Of a DNA stretch of 64,000 bases, positions 38,943-47,494 are shown in pieces. Origin of the DNA: Mesorhizobium sp. GbtcB19. GTDB lineage: Bacteria; Pseudomonadota; Alphaproteobacteria; Rhizobiales; Rhizobiaceae. The notes under the pieces were generated by a model. That model did not search any database. It saw only the letters and a program-made list of their open reading frames with translations, and was not told the DNA's origin. Positions within the stretch are counted from its first letter, which is position 1. Each line of letters opens with the position of its first letter. The position numbers and the translations under genes are program-made. The stretch spans positions 248,001 through 312,000 of the forward strand of contig NZ_JAGXJY010000005.1 in assembly GCF_019091085.1 (NCBI RefSeq), given 5' to 3'.

Positions 38943-40100
38943 ATGACGGAGTGGCTGACGCGGGAGCAGGCGCTGGAACGGCTGAACGTCCGGCCGCAGA
39001 CGCTCTATGCCTATGTCAGCCGCGGCCGTATCGGCATGAAGCCGGACGACACCGACCCGCGCCGCAGCCAGTACCGCGCCGACGATATCGCGGCACTTGC
39101 CACGCGCCGCGATCGCGGAAGGAGCCCGCAGGCGATCGCCGAGAGCGCCATCGCCTGGGGCGAGCCGGCGATCACCACCGCCATCTCGACGGTGCTGCAT
39201 GGCCGCCTCGTCTATCGCGGCAAGGATGCGGTGGAATTTTCAGCGTCGGCAACGCTCGAGGAAGCGGCAGCGCTCTTGTGGGCGTCGGACTCTCCCGTGT
39301 CGTTCGCTTCGCTGACCGCCTCGGCAGCAAGGCACAGCGGCACGCCAACGGCGTTCGCCAGGCTTTCGGCGCTCGCAGCCGAAGGCTGGCCCTCGCTCGG
39401 CCGCCGGCCGGCCATGCTGCAGCGGGACGGCGCCGCCGCCACCAGCGCCCTGGCCACCGCGCTCGGCGCCACGCCGGGTTCCGAAGCCGTGCATACGCGG
39501 CTGGCGCAGGGCTGGTCGGTGGAAGCAGCCGGCGCCGAGTTCATCCGCAAGGCGCTGGTGCTTTTGGCCGATCACGAGCTCAACGCCTCGACCTTTGCCG
39601 CCCGCGTCGCCGCCTCCACCGGCGCGCCCGTCGCCGCCTGCCTGCTCGCCGGCCTGGCGACGCTCACCGGGCCGCGTCATGGCGGCGCGGGCGCGGCGGC
39701 GATCGCCCTTGTCGAGGATGCGGAGCGATTGGGTCCTGACGAAGCGATCGCCCGCTGGCTGGCGCATGACCGGCCGCTGCCCGGCTTCGGCCATCCGCTC
39801 TATCCGCAAGGCGATCCGCGCGCCGAGGGCCTGTTCGCCGGCTTCAAGATCGATGACGGGCTGGTGCAATTGCGCAAGGCGGTTCTTGCCGCGACCGGCC
39901 TGCATCCCAACATCGACTTCGCTCTGGCCGCGATGACGCGCAGCCTGCGCCTGCCGGCCGACGCACCCTTCCGCCTGTTCGCGCTCGGCCGCAGCGTCGG
40001 CTGGACCGCGCACGCCATCGAGCAGGTGACCAGCAACAGGCTGATCAGGCCGCGCGCCCGCTATGACGGGCCGGCTGAGAGGGCGGTTGGCGACGGGTAA
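38943..40100 (+). CDS. helix-turn-helix / citrate synthase fusion protein
   Basis: 385 aa from the ATG at 38943. Residues 1-60 form a MerR/HTH_17-like DNA-binding unit: W-L-T-R-E-Q-A-L-E-R-L-N-V-R-P-Q-T-L-Y-A-Y-V-S-R, split here as 24 residues of helix-turn-helix, then R-I-G-M-K-P. The rest is a citrate synthase domain with D-H-E-L-N-A-S-T-F-A, G-P-R-H-G-G-A-G, G-F-G-H-P-L-Y and N-I-D-F (Asp325), so catalytic residues are intact. It may sense or make citrate and regulate the divergent partner. Confidence 0.88.
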   Translation: MTEWLTREQALERLNVRPQTLYAYVSRGRIGMKPDDTDPRRSQYRADDIAALATRRDRGRSPQAIAESAIAWGEPAITTAISTVLHGRLVYRGKDAVEFSASATLEEAAALLWASDSPVSFASLTASAARHSGTPTAFARLSALAAEGWPSLGRRPAMLQRDGAAATSALATALGATPGSEAVHTRLAQGWSVEAAGAEFIRKALVLLADHELNASTFAARVAASTGAPVAACLLAGLATLTGPRHGGAGAAAIALVEDAERLGPDEAIARWLAHDRPLPGFGHPLYPQGDPRAEGLFAGFKIDDGLVQLRKAVLAATGLHPNIDFALAAMTRSLRLPADAPFRLFALGRSVGWTAHAIEQVTSNRLIRPRARYDGPAERAVGDG

Positions 40101-40105
40101 AGCGC

Positions 40106-40252
40106 TAGGGTGTGTCGAGATTCGGGTCAGGCCGAGTCGAGAACGATGGCTGCCGAGAACCGGAGCGGAGCGTACTCAAAGTACGTGAGCACCGGAAGCG
40201 CAGGCAGCCGTCGTTCGCAGGCCGGCCTCACCTGAATATCAACGCACCCTAA
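40106..40252. repeat. interspersed repeat family A, copy 3
   Basis: Same orientation as copy 1, with terminal inverted sequences TAGGGTGTGTCGAGATTC and its partner ending CGCACCCTAA. The right end supplies the stop codon of phaR (TAG at 40249-40251 on the minus strand). Confidence 0.85.
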
Positions 40253-40842
40253 GACATCGTGTCCAGCTTGCGCTGCATCGCCGCGATCTGCGCCTTCAAT
40301 TCCTGCAGATCGTCGGACTTCTCTTCCTTCTTCGGCGGCTCGGCCGGTGCCGCGGAATTGCCCCCGGCCGACGGGAACGGCGTGAACATGCGCATCGCGT
40401 TCTGGAACATCTCGACGTTGCGGCGCGTCTGTTCCTCGAGCGCCTTCATCGGCGTCTTCATCATGTCGATCGGTGCCTTGCCGAAGGCGCCTTTCAATTG
40501 CTCACGGAACCGCTCCTGCTCCTTGGAGAAGGCGATCATCGACTGTTCGAGGAAGCTCGGCACGATCATCTGCATCTGATCGCCGTAGAAAGAGATGAGC
40601 TGTCGCAGGAACGGGATTGGCAGCATGTTCTGCCCGTCCTTGTTCTCCAGCTCGAAGATGATCTGCGTCAGCACCGGATGGGTGATGTCGTCGCCGGTCT
40701 TTGCGTCCTGGACCGTGAACTCCTCGCCCTTCTTGACCATCTCGGCCAAGTCCTCAAGCGTCACATAGGTGCTTGTGCCGGTATTATAGAGCCGGCGATT
40801 GGCATATTTTTTGATGACGATCGGGTCGTCTTTTGCGGCCAT
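40249..40842 (-). CDS. phaR: polyhydroxyalkanoate synthesis repressor PhaR
   Basis: 197 aa. N-terminal PHB/PHA accumulation regulator DNA-binding domain: I-K-K-Y-A-N-R-R-L-Y-N-T-G-T-S-T-Y-V-T-L, then D-L-A-E-M-V and F-T-V-Q-D-A. The middle holds the PHB-granule binding part (L-P-I-P-F-L-R-Q-L-I-S-F-Y-G). The C-terminus is a Lys/Glu coiled coil. PhaR binds granules and DNA and represses phasin and pha genes. It is divergent from phaA-phaB, with 304 bp between starts. Confidence 0.95.
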   Translation of the reverse strand: MAAKDDPIVIKKYANRRLYNTGTSTYVTLEDLAEMVKKGEEFTVQDAKTGDDITHPVLTQIIFELENKDGQNMLPIPFLRQLISFYGDQMQMIVPSFLEQSMIAFSKEQERFREQLKGAFGKAPIDMMKTPMKALEEQTRRNVEMFQNAMRMFTPFPSAGGNSAAPAEPPKKEEKSDDLQELKAQIAAMQRKLDTMS

Positions 40843-41146
40843 CCGTATCCTCCCCAGGACACCGGCACCTCATGGAGTAAGTGGCCGGTAACGATTGCGC
40901 CCTGGTCGAGGATAAGCGCAAAAGCGTCACAATTCCAAGTGGTTTGTGCACTGCGGCATCAATTAATGCTGCATAGCCACGACAAAAACCGCCGCGCGGT
41001 CAACGCCATGTTACCGCAACCGGTGCCCGCTCCGCTTGCCGCGCATGGCGGCCATGCCCATTTCCGGTTTGACTCAGGGGTTCGAACGGGCAAGAAAGTC
41101 CTAAAGCGATCCCGAAAATACGACCACTCGAAGTCTGGAGAAGAAA
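40843..41146. promoter_or_regulatory. phaR-phaA divergent regulatory region
   Basis: No gene. It carries TGTGCACTGCGGCA (40945-40958) and ATGCTGCATAG (40966-40976), which resemble the TGCA dyad upstream of the patatin gene and are probable PhaR sites. Confidence 0.5.
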
Positions 41147-42331
41147 ATGTCCGCTTCCAATGCCATCGTCGTCGCCAGCGCCGCCCGCACCGCGGTCGGC
41201 TCCTTCAACGGCAGTTTCGCCGCCACGCCGGCGCATGAGCTCGGCGCCGTGGTCATCAAGGAGCTGCTCGCCCGGGCGAATGTCGAGGCAAACGAAGTCG
41301 ACGAGGTCATCCTCGGCCAGGTGCTGACCGCCGCGCAAGGCCAGAACCCAGCGCGCCAGGCCTCGATCAATGCCGGCCTGCCGAAGGAAACCACCGCATG
41401 GGGCCTCAACCAGGTCTGCGGCTCGGGCCTGCGCGCCATCGCGCTCGGCATGCAGCAGATCGCCACCGGCGACGCCAGGGTGATCATTGCCGGCGGCCAG
41501 GAATCGATGTCGCTGTCGCCGCATGCCGAGCACCTGCGCGCCGGCGTCAAAATGGGCGACTACAAGATGATCGACACCATGATCAAGGACGGCCTGTGGG
41601 ACGCCTTCAACGGCTACCACATGGGCAACACCGCCGAGAATGTCGCCCGCCAGTTCCAGATCACCCGCGAAACCCAGGACGAGTTCGCTTTGGCCTCGCA
41701 GAACAAGGCCGAGGCCGCTCAGAAGGCCGGAAGGTTCAAGGACGAGATCGTCGCCTTCACCATCAAGGGCAGGAAAGGCGATACCGTCGTCGACCAGGAC
41801 GAGTACATCCGCCACGGCGCGACGCTCGACGCCATGACCAAGCTGAAGCCGGCTTTCGACAAGGACGGCACGGTCACCGCGGCCAACGCGTCCGGCATCA
41901 ATGACGGCGCCGCCGGCGCACTGCTGATGACCGAGGCCGAGGCTGCCCGCCGCGGCATCACCCCGCTGGTGCGCATCGCATCCTGGGCGACCGCCGGCGT
42001 CGATCCGGCGATCATGGGCACCGGACCAATTCCGGCTTCGAAGCGGGCGCTGGAAAAGGCCGGCTGGTCGGTCAAGGACCTCGACCTCGTCGAGGCCAAC
42101 GAAGCCTTCGCCGCGCAAGCCTGCGCCGTCAACAAAGGCATGGGCTGGGATCCCTCGATCGTCAACGTCAATGGCGGCGCGATCGCCATCGGCCACCCGA
42201 TCGGCGCCTCGGGCGCCCGCGTCTTCAACACGCTGGTCTACGAGATGCGCCGCCGCGGCGCCAAGAAAGGCCTCGCCACGCTGTGCATCGGCGGCGGCAT
42301 GGGCGTCGCCATGTGCGTGGAAGCGCTGTGA
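41147..42331 (+). CDS. phaA: acetyl-CoA acetyltransferase (beta-ketothiolase)
   Basis: 394 aa thiolase. Acylated Cys in [10 protein letters not shown], second-half motif [17 protein letters not shown] with catalytic His, and C-terminal [10 protein letters not shown] with the second Cys. It condenses two acetyl-CoA to acetoacetyl-CoA, the first step of PHB synthesis. Separated from phaB by an inverted heptamer array. Confidence 0.97.
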   Translation: MSASNAIVVASAARTAVGSFNGSFAATPAHELGAVVIKELLARANVEANEVDEVILGQVLTAAQGQNPARQASINAGLPKETTAWGLNQVCGSGLRAIALGMQQIATGDARVIIAGGQESMSLSPHAEHLRAGVKMGDYKMIDTMIKDGLWDAFNGYHMGNTAENVARQFQITRETQDEFALASQNKAEAAQKAGRFKDEIVAFTIKGRKGDTVVDQDEYIRHGATLDAMTKLKPAFDKDGTVTAANASGINDGAAGALLMTEAEAARRGITPLVRIASWATAGVDPAIMGTGPIPASKRALEKAGWSVKDLDLVEANEAFAAQACAVNKGMGWDPSIVNVNGGAIAIGHPIGASGARVFNTLVYEMRRRGAKKGLATLCIGGGMGVAMCVEAL

Positions 42332-42340
42332 GAAAAGAGA

Positions 42341-42422
42341 GTGAATGGTGAATGGCAAATGGTGAATGGCCTGGGTAACCGGCGCTCTTCGATCATTCAC
42401 CATTCACTATTGACCATTCACC
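42341..42422. repeat. heptamer inverted array, locus 2
   Basis: Left arm of four 7-bp units (GTGAATG, GTGAATG, GCAAATG, GTGAATG, 42341-42368), a 25-nt spacer, then the inverted right arm CATTCAC, CATTCAC, TATTGAC, CATTCAC (42394-42421). Same architecture as locus 1 at 20737-20859, but a different unit. It lies in the phaA-phaB gap and would form a strong hairpin in the transcript. Confidence 0.9.
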
Positions 42423-42447
42423 AAAAACTTTAGGGAGGAGGAACCAC

Positions 42448-43173
42448 ATGAGCAAGGTAGCAATCGTCACCGGTGGATCGCGCGGCATCGGCGCGGCGAT
42501 ATCGGTTGCCTTGAAGAATGCCGGCTACTCGGTCGCGGCGAACTATGCCGGCAATGACGAGGCTGCCGCGAAGTTCAAGGCCGAGACCGGCATCCCCGTC
42601 TACAAATGGTCCGTTGCCGACTACGACGCCTGCGCCGCCGGCATCAGTAAGGTCGAGGCCGATCTCGGCCCGGTCGCGGTGCTGGTCAACAATGCCGGCA
42701 TCACCCGTGACGCCATGTTCCACAAGATGACGCCCGCGCAGTGGAAGGACGTGATCGACACCAATCTCTCCGGCGTCTTCAACATGACGCATCCTGCGTG
42801 GAACGGCATGCGTGAGCGCAAATTCGGCCGCGTCATCACCATTTCCTCGATCAACGGCCAGAAGGGTCAGGCCGGCCAGGCCAATTACTCCGCCGCCAAG
42901 GCCGGCGACATCGGCTTCTCCAAGGCGCTGGCGCAGGAAGGGGCTCGGGCCGGCATCACCGTCAACGTCATCTGCCCCGGCTATATCGCAACCGAAATGG
43001 TCAAGGCGATCGACGAGAAAGTGCTCAACGAGCGCATCATCCCGCAGATCCCGGTCGGCCGCCTCGGCGAGCCGGAAGAGATCGCGCGCTGCGTCGTCTT
43101 CCTGGCCTCCGACGAGGCCGGCTTCATCACCGGGTCGACCATCACCGCCAATGGCGGCCAGTACTTCGCCTGA
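42448..43173 (+). CDS. phaB: acetoacetyl-CoA reductase
   Basis: 241 aa SDR. Cofactor motif T-G-G-S-R-G-I-G, N-N-A-G-I-T and catalytic Y-S-A-A-K-A-G with Ser-Tyr-Lys. The length and Q-A-N-Y-S-A-A-K-A-G match PhaB, which reduces acetoacetyl-CoA to (R)-3-hydroxybutyryl-CoA with NADPH. AGGGAGGAGG gives a strong ribosome site. It ends the phaAB unit with a terminator at 43292; no phaC is in the window. Confidence 0.97.
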   Translation: MSKVAIVTGGSRGIGAAISVALKNAGYSVAANYAGNDEAAAKFKAETGIPVYKWSVADYDACAAGISKVEADLGPVAVLVNNAGITRDAMFHKMTPAQWKDVIDTNLSGVFNMTHPAWNGMRERKFGRVITISSINGQKGQAGQANYSAAKAGDIGFSKALAQEGARAGITVNVICPGYIATEMVKAIDEKVLNERIIPQIPVGRLGEPEEIARCVVFLASDEAGFITGSTITANGGQYFA

Positions 43174-43186
43174 GACCAGATTGTTA

Positions 43187-43290
43187 GAGAGAGAGCGGTT
43201 CACCGTTTCATGGAAACGGTGAACCGCTCTCTCTTTGTTTTGACGCAATTCCGGACGGAAAACCGCTCACACTTTTCCTGGAATTGCTCC
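43187..43290 (-). repeat. interspersed repeat family B, copy 5 (inverted)
   Basis: Inverted orientation relative to the others. The AGAGAGAGCGGTTCACCG hairpin has a perfect 22-bp stem (43188-43209 / 43213-43234). The second hairpin is GCAATTCC...GGAATTGC. Located in the phaB 3' region, just before its terminator. Confidence 0.85.
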
Positions 43291-43291
43291 A

Positions 43292-43321
43292 GGCGGCCCT
43301 GACATCGGGGCCGCCTTTTTT
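43292..43321 (+). terminator. intrinsic terminator of phaAB
   Basis: Stem GGCGGCCC / GGGCCGCC (43292-43299, 43308-43315) with an 8-nt loop and a TTTTTT tail (43316-43321). Confidence 0.88.
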
Positions 43322-43974
43322 GCCGCCGCCAAGGCCGGCGCGACACCTTGCCTCAATTCGGCACGCAAAGATTAACGGCTTGGGTCACGCCCTGTGCGCA
43401 ACCCGCTTCACAAGCTGTGGGTTATCGGTGGGCAAGCTGTGGATAACACCATATCTTGGGGTGAACAAACCGGGAAACTTCCGACATCTCCGATTCGTCG
43501 CCGATTCGTTCTGGCTTTGGCCGACAAGTTAACGGCGGACGGCTCAAACGTTACTGAGTTCGTTAAAAGCGATTAAGAAAGATCAACAATTTCATAACTT
43601 TGAGAGCGACCCACGGGAGAGTCTCGATCGTTCACCGGCAAAGGTTAACGCCGGCTCGGGTCCATTGGAGGCAAAGCATGAATCGGGCCAATTTCCCGAT
43701 TCAGCATGTGGTGAGACTCAGCGTCAAAAAATCCACATATAGCCGTGAACAAAACCTGAATCAGAGAGAGTCAGCGATTCGTCGCCGATTCGTTCCAGAC
43801 TCGTTCCAGCAGTTAACGACAGTCGATTTTTTCACGGCACTGGCAGGGCTCGTTGCTCCCCAAAGGAACATTCCGCTTTCGCTTGGCGCCCGAAGTCCCT
43901 ATGTGTCGCCTGTCACATGCGGCGGCGCCGCCGTGCTTCAGACTACAAGCGGCAGAAACCTTATTTCCGAGCCG
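43322..43974 (+). promoter_or_regulatory. helicase upstream region with GANTC cluster and DnaA box
   Basis: About 650 bp of lower-GC DNA. Eleven GANTC sites: 43492, 43503, 43619, 43680, 43698, 43715, 43758, 43768, 43776, 43787, 43798. A perfect DnaA box TTATCCACA lies on the minus strand at 43438-43446, and a related repeat (CAAGCTGTGG) is 24 bp before. A 21-nt motif with two GATTC occurs at 43491 and again at 43775. TTAACG words recur (43373, 43529, 43645, 43813). An ATG with GGAGG at 43678 is in frame with the helicase. Confidence 0.6.
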
Positions 43975-46900
43975 ATGAACATCCAGCCGAAACATTCCCA
44001 GCCGCTGATCCTTTCAGGCCGCGACGTGACGGCCGTGCTAGGCCCCACCAACACCGGCAAGACCCACCTCGCCATCGAGCGCATGGTCGCGCATGAGACA
44101 GGCATCATCGGCCTGCCGCTCAGACTCCTTGCCCGCGAGGTCTATGCCCGCGTCTGCGAGAAGGTCGGCGCCCACAAGGTGGCGCTGATCACCGGCGAGG
44201 AGAAGATCGTGCCTGCCGGCGCGAAATATTCGGTCTGCACCGTCGAAGCGATGCCGCGCGAAACCGACGCCGCCTTCGTCGCCATCGACGAGGTGCAGCT
44301 CGCCGGCGACCTCGAGCGCGGCCACATCTTCACCGACCGCATCCTGCATCTGCGCGGCCGCCAGGAGACCCTCCTGCTGGGCGCCGCCACCATGCATGGC
44401 ATCCTGCAGAAGCTCTTGAAGGGCGTGTCGGTGGTGACGCGGCCGCGGCTGTCGCATCTTGCCTATGCCGGCTCGAAGAAGCTCACCCGGCTGCCGCGGC
44501 GCACGGCGATCGTCGCCTTCTCGGCCGACGAGGTCTATGCCATCGCCGAGCTGATCCGCCGTCAGCAGGGCGGTGCGGCCGTCGTGCTCGGCGCGCTCTC
44601 GCCGCGCACCCGCAACGCGCAGGTGGAGATCTTCCAGTCCGGCGATGTCGACTATCTCGTCGCCACCGATGCCATCGGCATGGGGCTGAACCTCGACCTC
44701 GACCATGTCGCCTTCGCCCAGAACCGCAAGTTCGACGGCTATCAATACCGCAACCTGACCGCCGCCGAGCTCGGCCAGATCGCCGGCCGTGCCGGCCGGC
44801 ATCTGCGCGACGGCACATTCGGCGTCACCGGCCAGGTCGACCCGTTCGACGAGGACCTGGTCGCCAAGATCGAGGGGCACGATTTCGACCCGGTGAAGGT
44901 GCTGCAATGGCGCACCGCGGATTTCGATTTCTCCAGCCTCGATGCGCTCAAGCGCTCGATCGAGACCAATGCGCCGGTCGAGGGACTGACCCGCGCGCTG
45001 CCGGCCGTGGACGCACAGGCGCTGGAGCATCTGTCGCGCGACGGCGACATCCGCGCTCTGGCCTCCGACAAGGAGCGCGTCGCGCTGCTGTGGGAAGCCT
45101 GCGCGCTGCCCGACTACCGCAAGATCGCGCCGGCCCAGCACGCTGACCTCATCGCCTCGATCTACATGGACCTTGCGCGGCATGGCCACGTCGATGAGAA
45201 TTACATGGCCGAGCAAGTGCGGCGCGCCGACACGACGGAAGGCGATATCGACACCCTGTCGCACCGCATCGCACAGATCCGCACCTGGACTTTCGTCTCC
45301 AACCGGCCTGGCTGGCTGGCCGATCAGCTACACTGGCAGGAAAAGACGCGCGAAATCGAAGACAGATTGTCCGATGCGCTGCATGAGCGGTTGACGAAAC
45401 GCTTCGTAGACCGCAGGACTTCCGTCCTCATGCGGCGCCTTAGAGAAAATACCATGCCTGAAGCCGAAATCAGCCCAACCGGAACCGTCCTCGTCGAAGG
45501 CCATCATGTCGGCGAATTGCAGGGGTTCCGCTTCACCGCCGACCAAAGCGCCGGCGGCGAAGACGCCAAGGCGGTGCGCACCGCTGCCCAAAAGGCGCTC
45601 GCGGCCGAGTTCGACGCGCGCGCGGAACGCTTTGCCGCCTGCGCCAATGGCGACCTGGCTTTGGGCTCCGACGGCGTGTTGCGCTGGATCGGCGCGCCGA
45701 TCGGCACGCTGGTCTCCGGTGACGAGGCGCTGAAGCCCCGCCTGGTCCTGCTCGCCGACGAGCAGCTGACCGGCCCGGCTCGCGACAAGGTCGCGGCACG
45801 CGCCGAACGTTTCGTCAATTTCCAGATCGAGTCGCTTTTGAAGCCGCTGGTCGACCTGAAGAATGCCGACCAGCTCACCGGCATTGCGCGCGGCATCGCC
45901 TTCCAGCTGGTCGAACATTTCGGCTTGATCAATCGCCGCGACATCGCCGAGGAAATGAAGTCGCTCGACCAGGAAGGCCGCGCAGCACTTCGCCGCCTCG
46001 GCGTACGCTTCGGCGCCTACCATGTCTTCGTGCCGGCGCTGATCAAGCCGGCGCCGGCCGGTCTGGTGACCCTGCTGTGGGCACTCAAGAACGACGGCAA
46101 GGACAAGCCAGGCTTCGGCGACGTGGTGCATGCGCTGGCATCGGGCCGCACCTCTGTGGTGATCGACCCGGCCTTCGACAAGACCTTCTACAAGCTCGCC
46201 GGCTATCGCAATCTCGGCCGCCGCGCCGTGCGCATCGATATCCTCGAGCGGCTTGCCGACCTCATCCGTCCGGCGACCAACTGGAAGCCCGGCCTCGGCC
46301 AGCGTCCGGATGGCGCCTATGACGGCCACGCCTTCATGGTGACGCCGCCGATGATGTCGATCCTCGGCGCCACCGCCGACGACATGGAAGAGATCCTCAA
46401 AGGTCTCGGCTATCGCGCCGAGCCGAAGCCGGTCGCCGAGGTAAAGGCGAAGCTCGAAGCCCAGGACAATGCCGCCCGCGAAGCAGCCGCCGCCAAGCTC
46501 GCCGCCGAAGAGGCGGCCCGCGCTGCCGCGGCAGCCGAAGCCGCCCCTGCTGCTGATGCCAGCGCGGAGACGCCGGCCGAAAACACAGACGGGACGGCCG
46601 AGCCTGTGGCCGAAGCCGCCCCAGAGCCGGATGCCGAAGTGGCCGTCGAGCCTGCGTCGGAAGAGACGGCGCAGGAGGACGTCGCGGCGGCAAGTGAGCC
46701 GGCAGAGGAACAATCCGATGCGCCGGCAACTGTCGAGGCAGCGCCGTCCGCAAGCGAAACCGCTGAGATCGCCGCCGAGCCGGAAGCCTCGGTCGCAGGG
46801 GATACTCCACCGGCAGAGATCGTGGCATCGGAAGCCGCTTCCGCCGAAACTCCGGCCGAAGCCGAGGAACCAAAACCGATCCTCCTGTGGCGGCAGGCAC

Positions 46901-47343
46901 GTTTCGACCATCAGCGTCCGCGCCATCGCCAGGACAACCGCCGCGACAATCGTCCGCGCGGCGGCCAGCCCGCGCGCGAGGGCGCCGCGAGCGGTCAGCC
47001 CGGCGACAAGCCCGCCCATGAAGGCCGCCGCGAGCAGCGCGACGGTGCCGGCAAGCCGCGCTTCGACCGCTCGAAATACAAGCCGAGGCCGGAGACGGGC
47101 GACCGGCGCGAGGGCGGCGAACGGCGCGAAGGCAGGCCGCAAGGTGAGCGTCCAGATCGCCACGAGGGGGGCCGCCGCGAGGGCAGGCCTGACTGGAAGG
47201 GCAACAGGCAGGACGGCAAGGGCAACGCGCCGGGCGGCAAGCCCGCCTTCCAGAGCAAGCCGCGCGAAGAGCGCCCGCAGCGCTTCGATCCGGATTCGCC
47301 CTTCGCCAAGCTCGCCGCCCTGCGCGACCAGCTGAAGAAATAG
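43975..47343 (+). CDS. Suv3-like DEAD/DEAH-box helicase with Arg-rich tail
   Basis: 1122 aa from the ATG at 43975, placing the usual short N-terminus before the first helicase motif. The frame is open upstream to 43600, and the ATG at 43678 with GGAGG would add 99 residues. Motifs: I G-P-T-N-T-G-K-T-H, II I-D-E-V-Q-L (Suv3 hallmark), III L-G-A-A-T-M-H, V A-T-D-A-I-G-M-G-L-N and VI Q-I-A-G-R-A-G-R-H. A C-terminal Ala/Glu-rich acidic stretch (about residues 830-960) is followed by an Arg/Gly/Asp-rich basic tail, likely RNA-binding. Probable RNA helicase in RNA turnover. Confidence 0.9.
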   Translation: MNIQPKHSQPLILSGRDVTAVLGPTNTGKTHLAIERMVAHETGIIGLPLRLLAREVYARVCEKVGAHKVALITGEEKIVPAGAKYSVCTVEAMPRETDAAFVAIDEVQLAGDLERGHIFTDRILHLRGRQETLLLGAATMHGILQKLLKGVSVVTRPRLSHLAYAGSKKLTRLPRRTAIVAFSADEVYAIAELIRRQQGGAAVVLGALSPRTRNAQVEIFQSGDVDYLVATDAIGMGLNLDLDHVAFAQNRKFDGYQYRNLTAAELGQIAGRAGRHLRDGTFGVTGQVDPFDEDLVAKIEGHDFDPVKVLQWRTADFDFSSLDALKRSIETNAPVEGLTRALPAVDAQALEHLSRDGDIRALASDKERVALLWEACALPDYRKIAPAQHADLIASIYMDLARHGHVDENYMAEQVRRADTTEGDIDTLSHRIAQIRTWTFVSNRPGWLADQLHWQEKTREIEDRLSDALHERLTKRFVDRRTSVLMRRLRENTMPEAEISPTGTVLVEGHHVGELQGFRFTADQSAGGEDAKAVRTAAQKALAAEFDARAERFAACANGDLALGSDGVLRWIGAPIGTLVSGDEALKPRLVLLADEQLTGPARDKVAARAERFVNFQIESLLKPLVDLKNADQLTGIARGIAFQLVEHFGLINRRDIAEEMKSLDQEGRAALRRLGVRFGAYHVFVPALIKPAPAGLVTLLWALKNDGKDKPGFGDVVHALASGRTSVVIDPAFDKTFYKLAGYRNLGRRAVRIDILERLADLIRPATNWKPGLGQRPDGAYDGHAFMVTPPMMSILGATADDMEEILKGLGYRAEPKPVAEVKAKLEAQDNAAREAAAAKLAAEEAARAAAAAEAAPAADASAETPAENTDGTAEPVAEAAPEPDAEVAVEPASEETAQEDVAAASEPAEEQSDAPATVEAAPSASETAEIAAEPEASVAGDTPPAEIVASEAASAETPAEAEEPKPILLWRQARFDHQRPRHRQDNRRDNRPRGGQPAREGAASGQPGDKPAHEGRREQRDGAGKPRFDRSKYKPRPETGDRREGGERREGRPQGERPDRHEGGRREGRPDWKGNRQDGKGNAPGGKPAFQSKPREERPQRFDPDSPFAKLAALRDQLKK

Positions 47344-47345
47344 GC

Positions 47346-47478
47346 CAGAGCATGATCCCGAAAAGTGGGAACCGGTTTTCGGGTGAGATCATGCTCCAAC
47401 CAAGAGACAGCATGATCCCGAACCGAAGGACCGCGTCAGCGAAAAGTGGGAACCGGTTTTCGGATAAGATCAAGCTCC
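47346..47478 (+). repeat. interspersed palindromic repeat C, tandem pair
   Basis: Two near-identical copies of an element beginning GCATGATCCCGAA and containing AAAAGTGGGAACCGGTTTTC. The first reads as a hairpin closing with GATCATGCTCC. The second carries an insertion of about 17 bp (CCGAAGGACCGCGTCAG) after the first arm. Located between the helicase and S4 genes. Confidence 0.85.
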
Positions 47479-47494
47479 AGCAAAGCTAGCCGCG

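Noticed and set aside
43563..43576. CtrA site TTAA-N6-TTAA
   Set aside because: The spacer is 6 nt, while the CtrA consensus needs 7, so it was not called.
43400..43830. Chromosomal replication origin
   Set aside because: A DnaA box and many GANTC sites are present, but only one perfect DnaA box was found, and the hemE gene that flanks known rhizobial origins is absent. Kept only as a regulatory-region finding.
45328..47163. 611-aa minus-strand frame within the helicase
   Set aside because: Cys/Arg/Gly-rich shadow of the acidic and Arg-rich helicase tail.
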